Shown here one piece after another: positions 34,601 through 43,735 of a DNA stretch of 64,000 nt. The stretch's first letter is position 1. Every line of letters begins with the position of its first letter. The position numbers and the translations under genes were made by a program. The DNA lies in NCBI RefSeq assembly GCF_034702125.1, contig NC_085862.1, positions 14,904,896-14,968,895 of the forward strand, given 5' to 3'. The notes under the pieces were generated by a model, which saw only the letters and a list, made by a program, of their open reading frames with translations, made no database searches and had not been told where the DNA came from. The DNA comes from Engraulis encrasicolus (taxonomy: Eukaryota > Chordata > Actinopteri > Clupeiformes > Engraulidae).

Positions 34601-37600
34601 ACACATTCTAAGGAAAGATGAGGGTCTTAGCATTTAAATGCAACTTAGTGCATATTTTTATTGTGCTTCAGAAGCTGAGATATTTAGGTTTTTATAGTTG
34701 CCTTAGGCGTCAATGGGTTAATGACAACAGTCATGAAACATTTATGACATTGATATAATGTTTATGATACATCCATGACGTTATGTTGTGTTATACGCAT
34801 GAACGGTGTGACGTTTGCCATGTGCGCTACGCCCTTTTTTGGGGGAAAAAATTGGGGGGAAAGGCGCAAGTCAATTGGTGGTGTTGGGAAAGAATAAATG
34901 AAAGACAAGGACCTGTAGACTAGCGTTGTTCACGCTCAACATGTCGAAAGCGTGTTGTGTTGCCAACTGTTCAAATTATATAGCCAAACAGCCATGGCTC
35001 AAGCATGGACTATGTTCAATTAGGCTAGCCGATGAAGCATGTTAATGAGACATTCGGTTTATTTTCCCCCAAAAAATGGGCGTAACGCACATTCACAAGT
35101 TAAGTACCCGGATGGCCGCTCATGCGTATATGTTGTGACACTGTTTAGTGTTTACATTGCCTGTTTTCTTCTTCTGTCTTATAACTGAAGCAGCTTTTGC
35201 ATCCCTCGTGTTTTTGCTTTCTGTAGCGGAAGGATGACAAAGCTGCAGGCTTCAATGTGGAGAACTTGTGCTTTTGCACCTTTGACCTGTTTATAGCTGG
35301 AACTGAGACCACTTCCACCACCCTGTTGTGGGCTCTGCTGTATATGATGAAGTATCCAGAGATACAGCGTGAGGAAAACAGATGATCTGTTCTCTTGGCT
35401 TTGATTTAATGAAACATCGGCGTAAGTTTTAACAACTAGTTTAACGTACATTAATATGTGGCTCAATTTTCAGGAAAGGTGCAGGAGGAGATAGATCGAG
35501 TGGTGGGATCGTCAAGACAGCCTTCTGTGGCCGACCGGGAGAACATGCCTTACACAGACGCTGTCATCCATGAGATTCAGAGAGTTGGCAACATCCTTCC
35601 GTTGAACGTGACAAGAAGTGCCACCCAAGACACCCAAGTTGGAGACTATGTTATTCCTAAGGTGACTTGAGGACAGTGTTGCCAGATGTGTCTGACCATA
35701 TCCCACCCAAAAGCTTCTCAAAAAACGCCAAAATGCGCTAAATTCTGCCCAAATTCAACAAAATACATTGACTTCTATGGGCCCAAAACGGCTGAAAAAA
35801 ACACGATTTTTTAGTCAGACGCTCATCCTAAGTAGCCCAATTGGGCAACACTGCTTGAGGATGTTCTTTGAATTACTCGCCTGTAAACCTGATTATTTTT
35901 TGCCTTGGACTTTCTCTGAGTGTATGTGAAATATGTAAATGCAGTTGGGACAACAGAATTTCCCCATCTAATTGTTGTGCGTTGCTTTGGTTTCTCAGGG
36001 AACAATGGTAATGGGGATCCTATATTCTATTCTGTTTGACGAGACGGAGTGGGAGACCCCTCACACCTTCAACCCAGACCACTTCCTGGATGCAGAGTGC
36101 AAGTTCAGGAAGAGGGAGGCCTTCCTGCCGTTCTCCTTGGGTACGTGTAAGAATATTCAGCCGCTGAGGAATTCAATCCACCTGTTGTAGCAATGCCCTG
36201 CTACTTTAAAGGAGAATTACGGCCAATTTCTACATTACGTTACACTTGGCTGACGCTTAAATCCAAAGCGACTTATAGATATTTACACAGGATTTGTTAT
36301 AGTCCCTGGAGCTATGTGGGGTTAAGTGCCTTTTGCTCAAGGGCACCTCAGCCACGGAGTGAGATAGGGAGTGGAAGTAGTATTGCTCAATCCTTGACTT
36401 GATTTGAATGTATGTCATTATTTTGTTCACCTTTCCAAGATCCTTGCCAGATAATGGGAGCATGGACTCTTTGAAACATCTTGCAATACGCCGAATATTA
36501 CTCCAAAAGTTAAACAACACAAGCAGGCGCCTTACAACACTACCTTATGTATGCAACCCCAATGAAGAATATTACTGTTCTTACACTCATACAGGATATA
36601 CAAATAATAAAATGCACATAAACAAATAAATGAAATTCATTTGTCCAACTCGTCCGAATCGGTGTCGTGCGGAATGCCAGGGGTCACCATGCGCTCCATG
36701 AAGGCTAGTCGGCGTGCACAAGTGCTAAGGTTTAGCGCCTTACAGGCCTCGCAGGAACCGTCTGCGAGAGCATAGGGGCAACCCAGGCACACGGAGCATT
36801 CGGTGTGCGGATCCTTTGCCGCAATGTCAAATGCACATGAGATGGGGCAAGGTCGGGAGGGCGCCTTGTCTTGCTTGCGGATTGATTTACGAGCCTGCAT
36901 ACTTAATGCTAGCAGCGTTAGATGCGAGGGAAAAACTAGTCTGGGGTTATCGAAGTCAAAAACTAGTCGGGGGCTATCGAAGAATCACTGAGCTAGTTTG
37001 CTAAAAGTTAGCTAAGAGTTTGTTGCCAGAGAGTAACACCAAAATGCCAACTAAAACACAAATTACTGCAAAAAGAATGACACTCAAGTCCAAATCTAGC
37101 TACGAATCCCACGACGTCTGTAGACAGGCATTCTCGTAGACGGTTGAATCGCAGGAGTCTTCTGGCAAAGCATGAGCAAAGAGGTTTTAGGGTAAAGAGT
37201 TCAGAGTCCGCGTAGCTGGGTTTTATCCAAAGGGGGCGGGCCCCTCAGCTACGCAGCTCATTGTCCTAATGGCATGAATGAAAGAAAGCTTCGGCAAATG
37301 GTCAAACAGGGGGTGTAACTCATAGTGAGATGTCGAGTGAGTCGACCGAAAGAGAAACGAATATTTCAGCTACTCAGCAACAAATGAATAAACAAGAGTA
37401 AAATCAATCGTAAAAAGCAGCAACTGGGTAGCCTAGTAGAAAATGTTTTGCCTGCGACTGGTCTAGCCTCGATCCGTTGCCCTGAATCTGGCAAACCAAT
37501 CACAGTGCAGAGATTTGTTTTGAATTAAAGCGGGCAGAGTTTTTGAGGGAGTGACAATGAAGCTTGTGACGCTGGGGAAAGCACCACAACAAGAATGATT

Positions 37601-39223
37601 CAACAGCTCTCGTTTGACGTCAGTTTTTGAAGAATTAGACTCGAGGTGTTCGTTGAAACGTGTTCAGGAAGATGTTCTACGGACATTTGTCCTCAGTTTG
37701 GTGAGTCATGGTGAGGAAAACATATTTCTTGCCTTAAAAAAAAATGGCAAGCTTTTTCATATTACAAACCAAGATGAACGCCGGACAGTCCGATACACTA
37801 CAATGTGTCATATCTCCTGTTGTGAAAGGAGTACAGATGTATTTCTGGTGTCTACTTATATGTTTTCATGGTCAGGGAATCCATTTCTGCATTATATCAT
37901 GATAGTTTTTGCACATTTGTTTGAAAAATACATTTTTGCACATTATTTTGTCCAAAAAACATATCAAAAATCCGTAATGGCACCCAAACATGTAGAACTG
38001 GTCTTACACTTTCCATAAGGTTGATGTGGCCATGAGATAATGGTCCATGTTCATAGCATAGTGGATTCAGATGAATAGTGTGACTTTTTTCATGTTCATT
38101 GAAGTGTTCATTTCCTATATCTTTGCATTAGATTGGCGGAATAGCTGTGACTCTGACAGAATTGTTATTTTGTATATTTACCACACTAAAATCATATAAA
38201 TATTGAAAAACACCAAGTCAACATATTTTAACATTCATTTTATGAACTGAAAAACTAATTTAGTTGACATTTGGTCTTTATCCTGTTATAAATCTCTTTG
38301 GTTGGACCCGAACACCACAAATGTCACTATTGATGATATTTTCTAATATTAGAGAAAAACTAATAAAAGAAATTTGGGGGTTGTTGTACTCTCATATCAG
38401 CTGTAATACATGGACAACATAATCACTAATTGTATCACTTTAGGAAGTATTAATAGTGAATTTATACAGGTTTCGATAGTTTTGGTCATCAAAAATGATT
38501 TGCATAATGTAAGATAAAAGACCTGTAAAGTCAAAATGATGAATAAATAAAGTAGTATTTCCATGGATATGAATACATACCAAGTTAACTATGAGATGAA
38601 AAACAATATTTGATGAGAACTAGTGTTTTAGGTATTTTATGGCTGAGTTTGCTCTCACGGGTCAAAAATGACCCAAGCACCACAGGTGTATGCAGCTTTT
38701 GAACACAACACAAGGGTTAAGAAGGACTTTTTCGTTGTTTTACCTACAGGCTATAAAACGTGGATCCACGTTCTTTGATGGTAGTAATTGTTAGTTGCGC
38801 TGATTGGTCAAAGCGTTGGCCTATAGGCACAGACACGGTTTGAAAGACAATTGGTTGTTCTCATTAACAATCTTCGGATGTATCGTTCATCAGGGCCAGA
38901 CTAAATTATACATCCAATCTCACATTTAGTTTGGTTTATCAGACTAGCAACTGGGCAAATGGCTTTGGGTATATTAAATGGAAGTCATTGTATTGCCCAT
39001 TTATTTAGTATTTGTATGTTTTGTGAATTTCTCCTTTTTTGTCTCAGGTGCAAGAGTGTGTCTGGGAGAGCAGCTGGCTAGAATGGAGCTGTTCCTGCTC
39101 TTCACCTCTCTCCTGCAGCAATTCTCATTCTCAACACCAGATGGAGCTGAACCCAGCTTGGAGTCCAAACTTTCAGTCACTAACTGCCCCCAACCCTACC
39201 AACTGTGTGCTGTTCCTCTTTGA
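19252..39223 (+). CDS. Cytochrome P450 family 2 (CYP2J-like), complete, nine exons
   Basis: Exons: 19252-19449, 20506-20671, 20803-20952, 33589-33749, 33853-34029, 35227-35368, 35474-35661, 35999-36140, 39048-39223. Every exon has the same length and phase as in the gene at 5770-18213; the joined frame is 1500 nt (499 residues). Features: N-terminal membrane anchor ([15 protein letters not shown]), PPGPRSLPF hinge, WKQQRRF, I-helix [12 protein letters not shown] (E-x-x-R), FNPDHF meander and haem loop PFSLGARVCLG. The conserved Asp is kept here, unlike in the upstream paralogue. Exons 3, 7 and 8 are almost identical to that gene while exons 2 and 5 differ clearly. Intron 3 (12.6 kb) holds three large transposons, yet all splice sites are canonical. 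It is expected to be an ER monooxygenase; subfamily and substrate are unassigned. Confidence 0.93.
19586..19630. repeat. (GT)n microsatellite in intron 1 of P450 unit 3
   Basis: About 20 GT units with one or two interruptions. Confidence 0.9.
20290..20330 (+). pseudogene. Decoy copy of the intron 1 acceptor and exon 2 start
   Basis: GTCTCTTCCAGTTTGCTGG here repeats the true acceptor at 20496-20512 (GTCTCTTCCAGTTTGCTGA). The upstream phrase CCCATGTATTCACTCTT also occurs before both. The copy breaks off after about 10 exon bases, so it looks like a short tandem duplication that left a dead acceptor. Confidence 0.55.
21479..21650. mobile_element. MITE end, inverted relative to 33091-33334
   Basis: It begins GGCTTTGTCTCAAATCATGC. 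Its inner part (GGAAGTGACGGCTGAGC through CTCGCCAAAATATGAGTT) is the reverse complement of 33160-33220. The matching right end may be at 29360-29375, which would make the intervening transposons later insertions. Confidence 0.5.
21876..23566. mobile_element. DNA transposon with 62-bp perfect TIRs, non-autonomous
   Basis: The left end starts TGTAGCAACCCAATGTAAGT and the right end is its exact reverse complement for about 62 bp, up to AGTATTT / AAATACT. Guanine runs flank both sides (GGGGG and GGGG). The 1.69-kb interior has no transposase frame. It contains an internal direct repeat: the segments around 22599-22795 and 22990-23391 share CCTAAAACGGTCACAACA, GAGTTGTTACGG and a TATTGGAGCCA phrase. 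The superfamily is not identified. Confidence 0.8.
23678..24790 (-). pseudogene. LINE ORF2, RNase H-containing 3' part (frameshifted)
   Basis: The frame starts in phase with the end of the RT domain and encodes RNase [12 protein letters not shown] (first Asp), FTAEAMGI (Glu), CSDSLSVL (Asp) and GNELVD (last acidic site). A Cys/His cluster follows at [21 protein letters not shown]. It is separated from the main ORF2 frame by a one-base shift around 24790-24810. Confidence 0.85.
24739..27396 (-). pseudogene. LINE ORF2, endonuclease and reverse transcriptase
   Basis: 885 codons. N-terminal AP-like endonuclease: [22 protein letters not shown] and SDHFPT. Reverse transcriptase: [64 protein letters not shown] and the catalytic YADD in [10 protein letters not shown]. 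Its ATG overlaps the last 11 nt of ORF1, a compact arrangement typical of LINEs. The frame runs out shortly after the shift that separates the RNase H part. Confidence 0.9.
27386..28555 (-). CDS. LINE ORF1, Gag-like nucleic-acid-binding protein
   Basis: 389 codons and intact. An N-terminal charged region precedes an RRM-like core ([18 protein letters not shown] and KRFQITKDN). Three Cys clusters follow: [27 protein letters not shown] and [16 protein letters not shown], i.e. CCHC-type knuckles as in I/Jockey Gag proteins. It would bind element RNA. It ends at TAA, overlapping the ORF2 start by 11 nt. Confidence 0.85.
   Translation of the reverse strand: MRSWAGEDSMGFSDSMDSAGEEFTVVGPNRQVKRGRERHSKSSTGSDGESQQTKTRKTEIAVIVKLKGNTKGLNSLQLVDCLAKEIGHFQHAKTLANGRILVVCNSKKQQDRALAVTSLNKCDVEVFVPGTGSRAKGVVYGVPTEVTDEDILANVKGAKVCEVKRFQITKDNEKVPSQTVLLTFDTETIPRRIGLGYLSFQVKPYIRPPLRCFNCHRYGHVAAVCREKRKCGKCGGDHNYEDCNAALCCPNCGGNHSAGYKGCRVYASALEVQKVRTNENVSYAEALRRVKNVGYSQSQQVLAPRAQAISPPSDSFIIKKVDFLAFISDVISGSKFSKVANRSDVIKLVSAAAGKYLQVNVSPESLFNFLKEREGRVTGSQSSVGVDGL
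28699..29375. other. Intron segment between two transposons
   Basis: No gene is visible. The last ~15 bp (TTTGAGACACAGC) is the end of a MITE whose terminus also appears, inverted, at 33091. The rest is unassigned. Confidence 0.5.
29376..29909 (-). repeat. LTR (3' LTR in element orientation)
   Basis: 534 bp, about 99.6% identical to 32555-33088 by eye (differences at the CAGGCACTG/CAGGTACTG and GATGATGAG/GATGACGAG sites). Confidence 0.9.
29966..32431 (-). CDS. Gag-like protein with 17-residue proline-rich repeats
   Basis: 821 codons. Residues about 30-100 are an Ala/Arg/Glu-rich coiled coil. The middle (about residues 175-440) is a degenerate tandem array of a 17-residue unit like [17 protein letters not shown], more than 12 copies. 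Next comes a DUF1759-like Gag core ([43 protein letters not shown]), and finally Cys/His clusters ([42 protein letters not shown]). This order matches BEL/Pao Gag without protease. The repeat array is unusual and probably length-variable. Confidence 0.8.
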   Translation of the reverse strand: MDRTNASVRSADPHTSTASLALAAATARAKAQAAQARAAYSRQEIELKMEKARLDATLIALERDREAEAAMAEAAVMEAAAVDFEKEYRPETLPAQSSEQRTKDYVERHSHHSGSSRSIQPDLHQSAELNHHLVAGEVCVDISHFETLSNQSGLFTHKSRHGDSDSTPLRSSGLPAHTSRESNYSPPPGLPAYAPQRTGNSHPRPRSPDDAPQHTVYSHPRPESASYAPLHTGCRHPRPRSPDHAPQHTWPRPRSPDIVPQHTGYSHPRPGSPNQAPQHTDYSHPRPISPDDAPQHTDYSRPRPGSPNQAPQHTGYSHLRPRSPDYAPQHPVYSHPRPRSPDHTPQHTAYSDPRPGSPIYAPKQTDNSHPRPRSPDDAPKQTDNSHPRPGSPIYAPKQTDNSRRRPGTTHAPKHTNYSPPRASSPANASRHPEPSPVRPASPAHAPKYKEHSSSSPSLPAHMPTHHNYSPPRPRAAHHPSDTPTSDLARYLVRSQLLSSGLTRFDDKPENYLSWKSSFMNTIENLDLRAGEELDLLIRWLGPESATHARRIRSVNVRDQAAGLWLVWERLEEMYGAPEAIEGALFTKLEQFPKISHKEYHRLRELYDLLLEIDSAKHEGYLPGLSYLDTARGINPIVEKLPYALQERWVTEGSQYKEKYRVYYPPFDFFLEFVRRQAKARNDPSFSLLTPTTASRKDKVSEGHSSNARSVSVYRTDIAHSHSNTANEDPERQCPLHLKPHSLQVCRGFREMSIDDRKRILQEKNICFKCCASNKHVARNCEAVIKCTECDSYRHPTALHPGPAPWSSTISPLPSENGGESD
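32555..33088 (-). repeat. LTR (5' LTR in element orientation)
   Basis: 534 bp; followed on the + side by target duplication GCGGC. Confidence 0.9.
33091..33334. mobile_element. MITE with GGCTGTGTCTCAAAT termini
   Basis: It starts GGCTGTGTCTCAAATGGCGC and ends CATTTGAGACGTAGCC, inverted copies. The inside contains palindromic GTGCAC-rich sequence. It is related in inverse orientation to 21479-21650. Confidence 0.65.
34100..34230. repeat. Dispersed repeat fragment in intron 5 of P450 unit 3
   Basis: CTGATGAAGAACTCTGTGTCGAAACGTTGC is split over 34127-34156 and resembles a phrase common in fish dispersed repeats. Boundaries are unclear. Confidence 0.35.
34474..34717. mobile_element. TTAA-flanked MITE (piggyBac-like)
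   Basis: TTAA precedes CCCATTGATGCCT, and AGGCGTCAATGGG is followed by TTAA. The 244-bp element has imperfect TIRs and two GCAACATT-type internal copies. No coding sequence. Confidence 0.7.
34791..35129 (+). mobile_element. P-element/THAP-like MITE
   Basis: Ends TTATACGCATGAACGG and CCGCTCATGCGTAT are inverted repeats; the octamer ATGTTGTG flanks it at 34783-34790 and 35130-35137. Inner TIR parts (GCGCTACGCCC / GGGCGTAACGC) also match. At 34940 an ATG opens [13 protein letters not shown], like the first C-x4-C residues of a THAP zinc finger, followed after about 20 codons by a stop. An 8-bp duplication fits P elements, whose transposases begin with a THAP domain; it also fits hAT. Confidence 0.55.
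35674..35853. mobile_element. hAT-type MITE 12 bp downstream of a P450 exon
   Basis: It starts CAGTGTTGCCAGATG and ends GGGCAACACTG. A perfect duplication CTTGAGGA lies at 35666-35673 and 35854-35861. The exon 7 donor of P450 unit 3 is at 35662, so the element sits just inside intron 7. Confidence 0.8.
36215..36365. repeat. SINE/L2-tail repeat
   Basis: CACTTGGCTGACGCTTAAAT, ATCCAAAGCGACTTA and GGGGTTAAGTGCCTTTTGC followed by CTCAAGGGCACCTCAGCC form a well-known fish dispersed-repeat 3' region. It lies in intron 8 of P450 unit 3. Confidence 0.6.
36637..37320 (-). mobile_element. DIRS/Gypsy-like retroelement 5' fragment
   Basis: On the - strand 36900 down to 36637 encodes 87 residues with a Cys pattern ([35 protein letters not shown]) that resembles the N-terminal zinc region of ORF1 in fish DIRS-type elements. 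The upstream leader to about 37320 is also of that kind. The ORF stops early and nothing further of the element is seen. Assignment rests on memory of the family pattern. Confidence 0.45.
37321..39047. other. Rest of intron 8 of P450 unit 3
   Basis: AT-rich DNA without a recognised repeat boundary. A 134-codon open frame at 37614-38018 has no recognisable domain and is probably chance. Near 38660-38720 is GGGTCAAAAATGACCC, a palindrome common in fish repeats. Confidence 0.5.
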
Positions 39224-39508
39224 GATGCAGAAGAACATAGTGGCTTTCTCTGTTTCATCTGTTCTAGTAACTGTTTTAGTGGGTGTTATTAGACTATGGA
39301 CAAATATTCATTGAAACGCTCATTCCAGTAAACAATGAGTCCTTTTAATTTTTATGTCATCTGGACATTTTTGCAATATTGAGTACTACAGCGTAAACTT
39401 TTCTACTTCGTATTACTGTTGGGGAATACAGTGTACAGCAATCTTCTCGCTCACCCTTGGTATTCCCTCATACAGGATTTCGTTGGTTATATATGTGCAC
39501 TATTGCTG

Positions 39509-39665
39509 ATGTTAAGCACTGCACGCAGCATCCTGGTGTAGTACCCATCAAGGGACTTCTCTAGGGTTGGTTTCAGGGTCCAGCATTCACTGCCATAGAG
39601 GAGAACAGACTCTACTGTTGCGTAGAAGAGGCTAAGCTCGATTGGACAGGGGAGATTGGAGTTCC
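39509..39665 (-). mobile_element. LINE reverse transcriptase remnant
   Basis: The - strand reads, without a stop, SLFYATVESVLLYGSECWTL and then LDGYYTRMLRAVLN, the conserved C-terminal block of a LINE polyprotein of the R4/RTE-like kind. Only about 50 codons remain. Confidence 0.7.
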
Positions 39666-40634
39666 ATACACTGGCCTACTGTTCAGGGCCCTCTATGCAA
39701 GTCTGCGCTTGCATGACAATTTGTAAAAAGTATTGGATATTGTGTGTGTTTATGCAAGTGTGTGCATTTGTGTTTATGTATGTGCTAGTGTGTATCTCTG
39801 TGTTGTGTGTGCAATAAGTGCCAAACCAGACAGGGCCAGTGGCTTCATCCATAAAGCCAACATTTATCTGTCACTCACCACGTCAGGCAGTTGATGACTT
39901 GTGAGCTTTTAGATTTGTTTTCGTTTCTTTGTTTTTCCTCTCCTCTCTCTTTACCTGATTTTGTTCTTTTATGTGTTCTTCCTTATGCAAAACACACAAA
40001 TAAAAACACACATACCGTACGCACGGCTTGTTTGTGGCAGTTCTTTTCCTGATTTGTTTTTTGTGCCTTGTTTCTTTTTTTCCAGCCAGACGTTTTTGCT
40101 CCAAGATGGGGTGGGTAGGGGGGAGCAGGGCCGCTGAGCCTTTCTGTTTCGTCCTGATTTAAAACGCGTCCATCATCGACATAAATCCATCATTGACACC
40201 TGATTTGATTAATCATTTAATCGCGAAACATATCTGATTCATCGATCAATCCCGGTTCACGTGAAGGGCAAGGGCCATTAAAAAACTGGAGCAATTTTTA
40301 AATGGCTGCATCTCTTCCCATCATTCAAGCAACCAACCATAATTAAATTCATGCACATTAGCCCATTCGGCTCACTACGACTCTCCTTTCTCTGATATCT
40401 GGCTTTTCGACCATGAAGACAATGAGGCTGCAGCAGCGCCTACACCTAGTACTAAGGCCATTTGAATTAAACTATTACTGAAAACAAATTAGCGGCGCAC
40501 ATTTGAATTTGAATTCTGACAGTTTTCAAAAAGGTGTGTTGCATCAGAGTTTAAAAAATTGTAGTGTCTCAAGATGGTCAATTTTAGGAGGGAAACAGTC
40601 TTAGTTAAAATGGTACACAAAAAGAACTATGTGT

Positions 40635-40639
40635 GTTTC

Positions 40640-40694
<55 letters not shown>

Positions 40695-40828
40695 ATGGGA
40701 GTAATGGAAGGTCAGGTCTCCCGGTAGACCTCAAACAATTTATCTGCACAGCTGAACAAAGATGTCCTTTCCTGATATCACACACCACCATCAGCAGCAC
40801 CATCAACACACACGCACGCAGGCACGCG

Positions 40829-40892
<64 letters not shown>
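40635..40892. repeat. (GT)n/(GA)n and (CA)n microsatellites
   Basis: A GT run passes into GA at 40638-40694. A separate CA run with CG interruptions spans about 40805-40892. Non-repetitive sequence of about 110 bp lies between. Confidence 0.9.
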
Positions 40893-40895
<3 letters not shown>

Positions 40896-41483
40896 GCACA
40901 CGCACACAGACTGAAAACTCAGCAATATTTCTTCCCACTGGTCATTCCCACACACAGCAAGGATTAAGGACTTACAGAACAGACACGCAATCACACCGTG
41001 GTTGAAAATGGTAAAAACTGCATGACAGAAATGGGCACTAGCCTATACTCTTGCTTTTGGCAACCAGGCCCGCCGACAGGGGGGGACAAAAGGGCTTTTT
41101 GTCCCGGGCCCTGGGATAGGGGGGCCCAGAACTGGGCCCTCATTAAGTTTGTGATTAATGATTCTATTTAATTTCAAAATAAGATGGTTTTTGAGAGAGG
41201 GAGACTATGCTATATTTACATTAAATAAACGATGCAGATATTTTGCCTTTCCTGCCCTTAAAAAAGGATCAAGAACCCCCACCCCCAGTGCACAAATGGT
41301 TTGGTCGGTCATTACGAGAAAGAAAAAAACGGCTTCAACTTAACGCGGCTCGTGCCAATTTGCCAAGGTGTCTGAAGAAGCAGTCGTTCAAACCAGGAGG
41401 GCAGAAAATGAAGGATAGGAGAAAAATAGAGGAAGACACCAGAAGCCCCAGGATTTCAGTAAAAAGTTCTTCAGATGATGCAG

Positions 41484-42455
41484 GTAGGGGAGACTGGGGT
41501 AAGATGAGCCACTTTTTACATTTTTCGTTACAGCGAAGCGATGAAGGCGTATTTGGTTAAAATTTTCACATCATACCAAATTTCAAAGTGTCCTGATACT
41601 ATTAGAGCAAAAACTAATTGATAAACTGTCATGGTTAAAATGATATTGCCTTTTAAAAATATTTTTTCAGGTGGCTCATCTGACCCCTTGCATGGGGTAA
41701 GGTGAGCCACTGCTTGGGGTAAAGTGAGCCCAGGCAAAAATCTCAGCTAAACAACTTTTATTTATTATAACAAATGTAGCTAATGAATCTATGAAATAAA
41801 ACAACTAAAGCAACAGAACTATGCCAAAAAATACATATTGTGGGCCCTTACAGCTTTGTTTGAATACAATGGCGAACAATGCAGAGTGCAATGTAGAAAA
41901 AAAGTTAATATTATTGTTTGAATTGGCTGAAACATGCATAAAGTCATTAATCTCAACTCACCTGGGTATGATATGAAAGAAATTATCTGATTATGCTGAA
42001 ATATCATAACATGTTTTTCAACCATTATGCATCCCATTAGGATAAGCGGCTCATCTTACCCCATCTCAAAAGGCTCACCTTACCCCATGCCAAAATTATG
42101 TAAATAAATGCTCATAAAATTATCATAAAAGTGCAAAAAGACTTAAAATATCACTCATATAGTAGCTTATTACGTAACATTTCAGACATGATGAGACCAG
42201 AAATTGTTCTATTTTTGTTTTCTCTAAATCATCCATGTTTTGAATATACATGGAATTCACTTAAAGAGCAAAAAACACATTTTCACAAATATCTCTCTTG
42301 CCAAATTTGGTACATGCTTCACTTTTTCACAGGTGTTAGAAAAGGATTTCCACCACCTTAGAATGTGGTTACATGTTAAAATGTATTCACCTTTTTCGAG
42401 AAAAAGGGGGTGGCTCACCTTACCCCATGGCTCACTTTACCCCAGTCTCCCCTAC
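41484..42455. mobile_element. TIR element with repeated GGGGTAA-TGAGCC motifs
   Basis: Ends are GTAGGGGAGACTGGGGTAAG and its inverse (ACCCCAGTCTCCCCTAC). Motifs such as TGGGGTAAAGTGAGCC and GGCTCACCTTACCCCA recur at both ends and at 41670-41730 and 42048-42090. No transposase frame. No clear target duplication. Confidence 0.7.
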
Positions 42456-43445
42456 TAACAATAGCAGGGGACACAAACAAAGCAAAGTTTCCCTTCATAA
42501 ACAGACACGCACTGCACCGCAGCATTCATGTTTAAAACATGATCAGTCACACAGTCGCATCATTTTATAACCACAGCTTAGTAAAATTGTGTTTAAAATC
42601 TGACCATCTGTGACCTTAGCTAGGAATATGCACATTAGCCCACAATCATAACATGATGAGAAGTTGCGTCGTGCGCAGGGAGAGGGCAAGGGAGAACTTT
42701 TAGAACAGCGCTAGGCAACGCTATTTCGCTTAGCGCGTATAAATCCCGCTTAGCGCAAATGCTACCACTTTATCAACCTGTTAACTTTGTGGGGTGAAAC
42801 AGTGTTAGTGGGATCGTAGACATGTGCAATTTTTCTCAGTCATTTCAAATTGGTGTTAAAGTTTGGTTTTCACTTCCAAGTTGAAGTTTAGGGTCTATAG
42901 AACAATTTGGGTTCGAGTGTCAAACACACAGATAACAAAATGGCCTGCGGGGGGCGCTCTAAAATATATAAACTGCTATAACATTTTATTAGTTTAACCA
43001 AATTTAACATATGAGGTATGCATGGATTCAGCATTAAGAGGAGGAGCTGGTGAGCTAAGTATTTGGTTACCAGATTAAAGACACACTATGTAATAAACAC
43101 ACTTTTAGCCCATGGACAGCAAAATTCAGGGTTTTTTAAGATAAAGGGTGGAAATGCCCTCCAAGTTTGTTGCAATGACTCATCATTTATTGTTACATGT
43201 TATTGTAAATAAAGCCTGGGATATCATTCAACTTGATTTGTTCAGAATATCCCTGAAGCACAACGATACCTAGGACACCTATACGCAAATATGGCTGCAT
43301 AAAGCCTATATGATATTTAGGACCCAACTTGCAACTTTGAGTTTATGAATTTAGGATCAAGCGTAACTTTTTTCAATCAAGCCATATTCTATTCACACAA
43401 AATCGTTATATCTGGAAGAAAATAAATCAATAATAATAATAATAA

Positions 43446-43450
<5 letters not shown>

Positions 43451-43476
<26 letters not shown>

Positions 43477-43652
43477 AAGAAGACTGCATTTCCGTAGAGA
43501 CAATGCTATTAGTATGCTTGTGGCTTATGCACACACACACACAGAGCTGTTGTATACACACACAGAAACACGAGGGAAAGAGATAGAGGTCTGAGTGTGT
43601 GTGTCTGTGTGTGTGTGTTTGTCTGTCTGTGCGAGAGAGAGAGGTGTGTGTG

Positions 43653-43725
<73 letters not shown>

Positions 43726-43735
43726 GCGTGTGCGC
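43451..43735. repeat. (AAG)n and (GT)n microsatellites
   Basis: AAG repeats at 43448-43482; GT repeats with GA and CG interruptions at 43594-43740. Confidence 0.9.

Larger units (their letters stand above)
39224..41056. other. Intergenic, 3' of the P450 cluster
   Basis: No host exon found. It contains a LINE remnant (39509-39665) and a GT/GA plus CA microsatellite pair (40635-40694 and about 40830-40892). Confidence 0.6.

Noticed and set aside
37614..38018. 134-codon + strand open frame in intron 8 of P450 unit 3
   Set aside because: AT-rich, no domain, no matching splice sites, no homology that I recognise.
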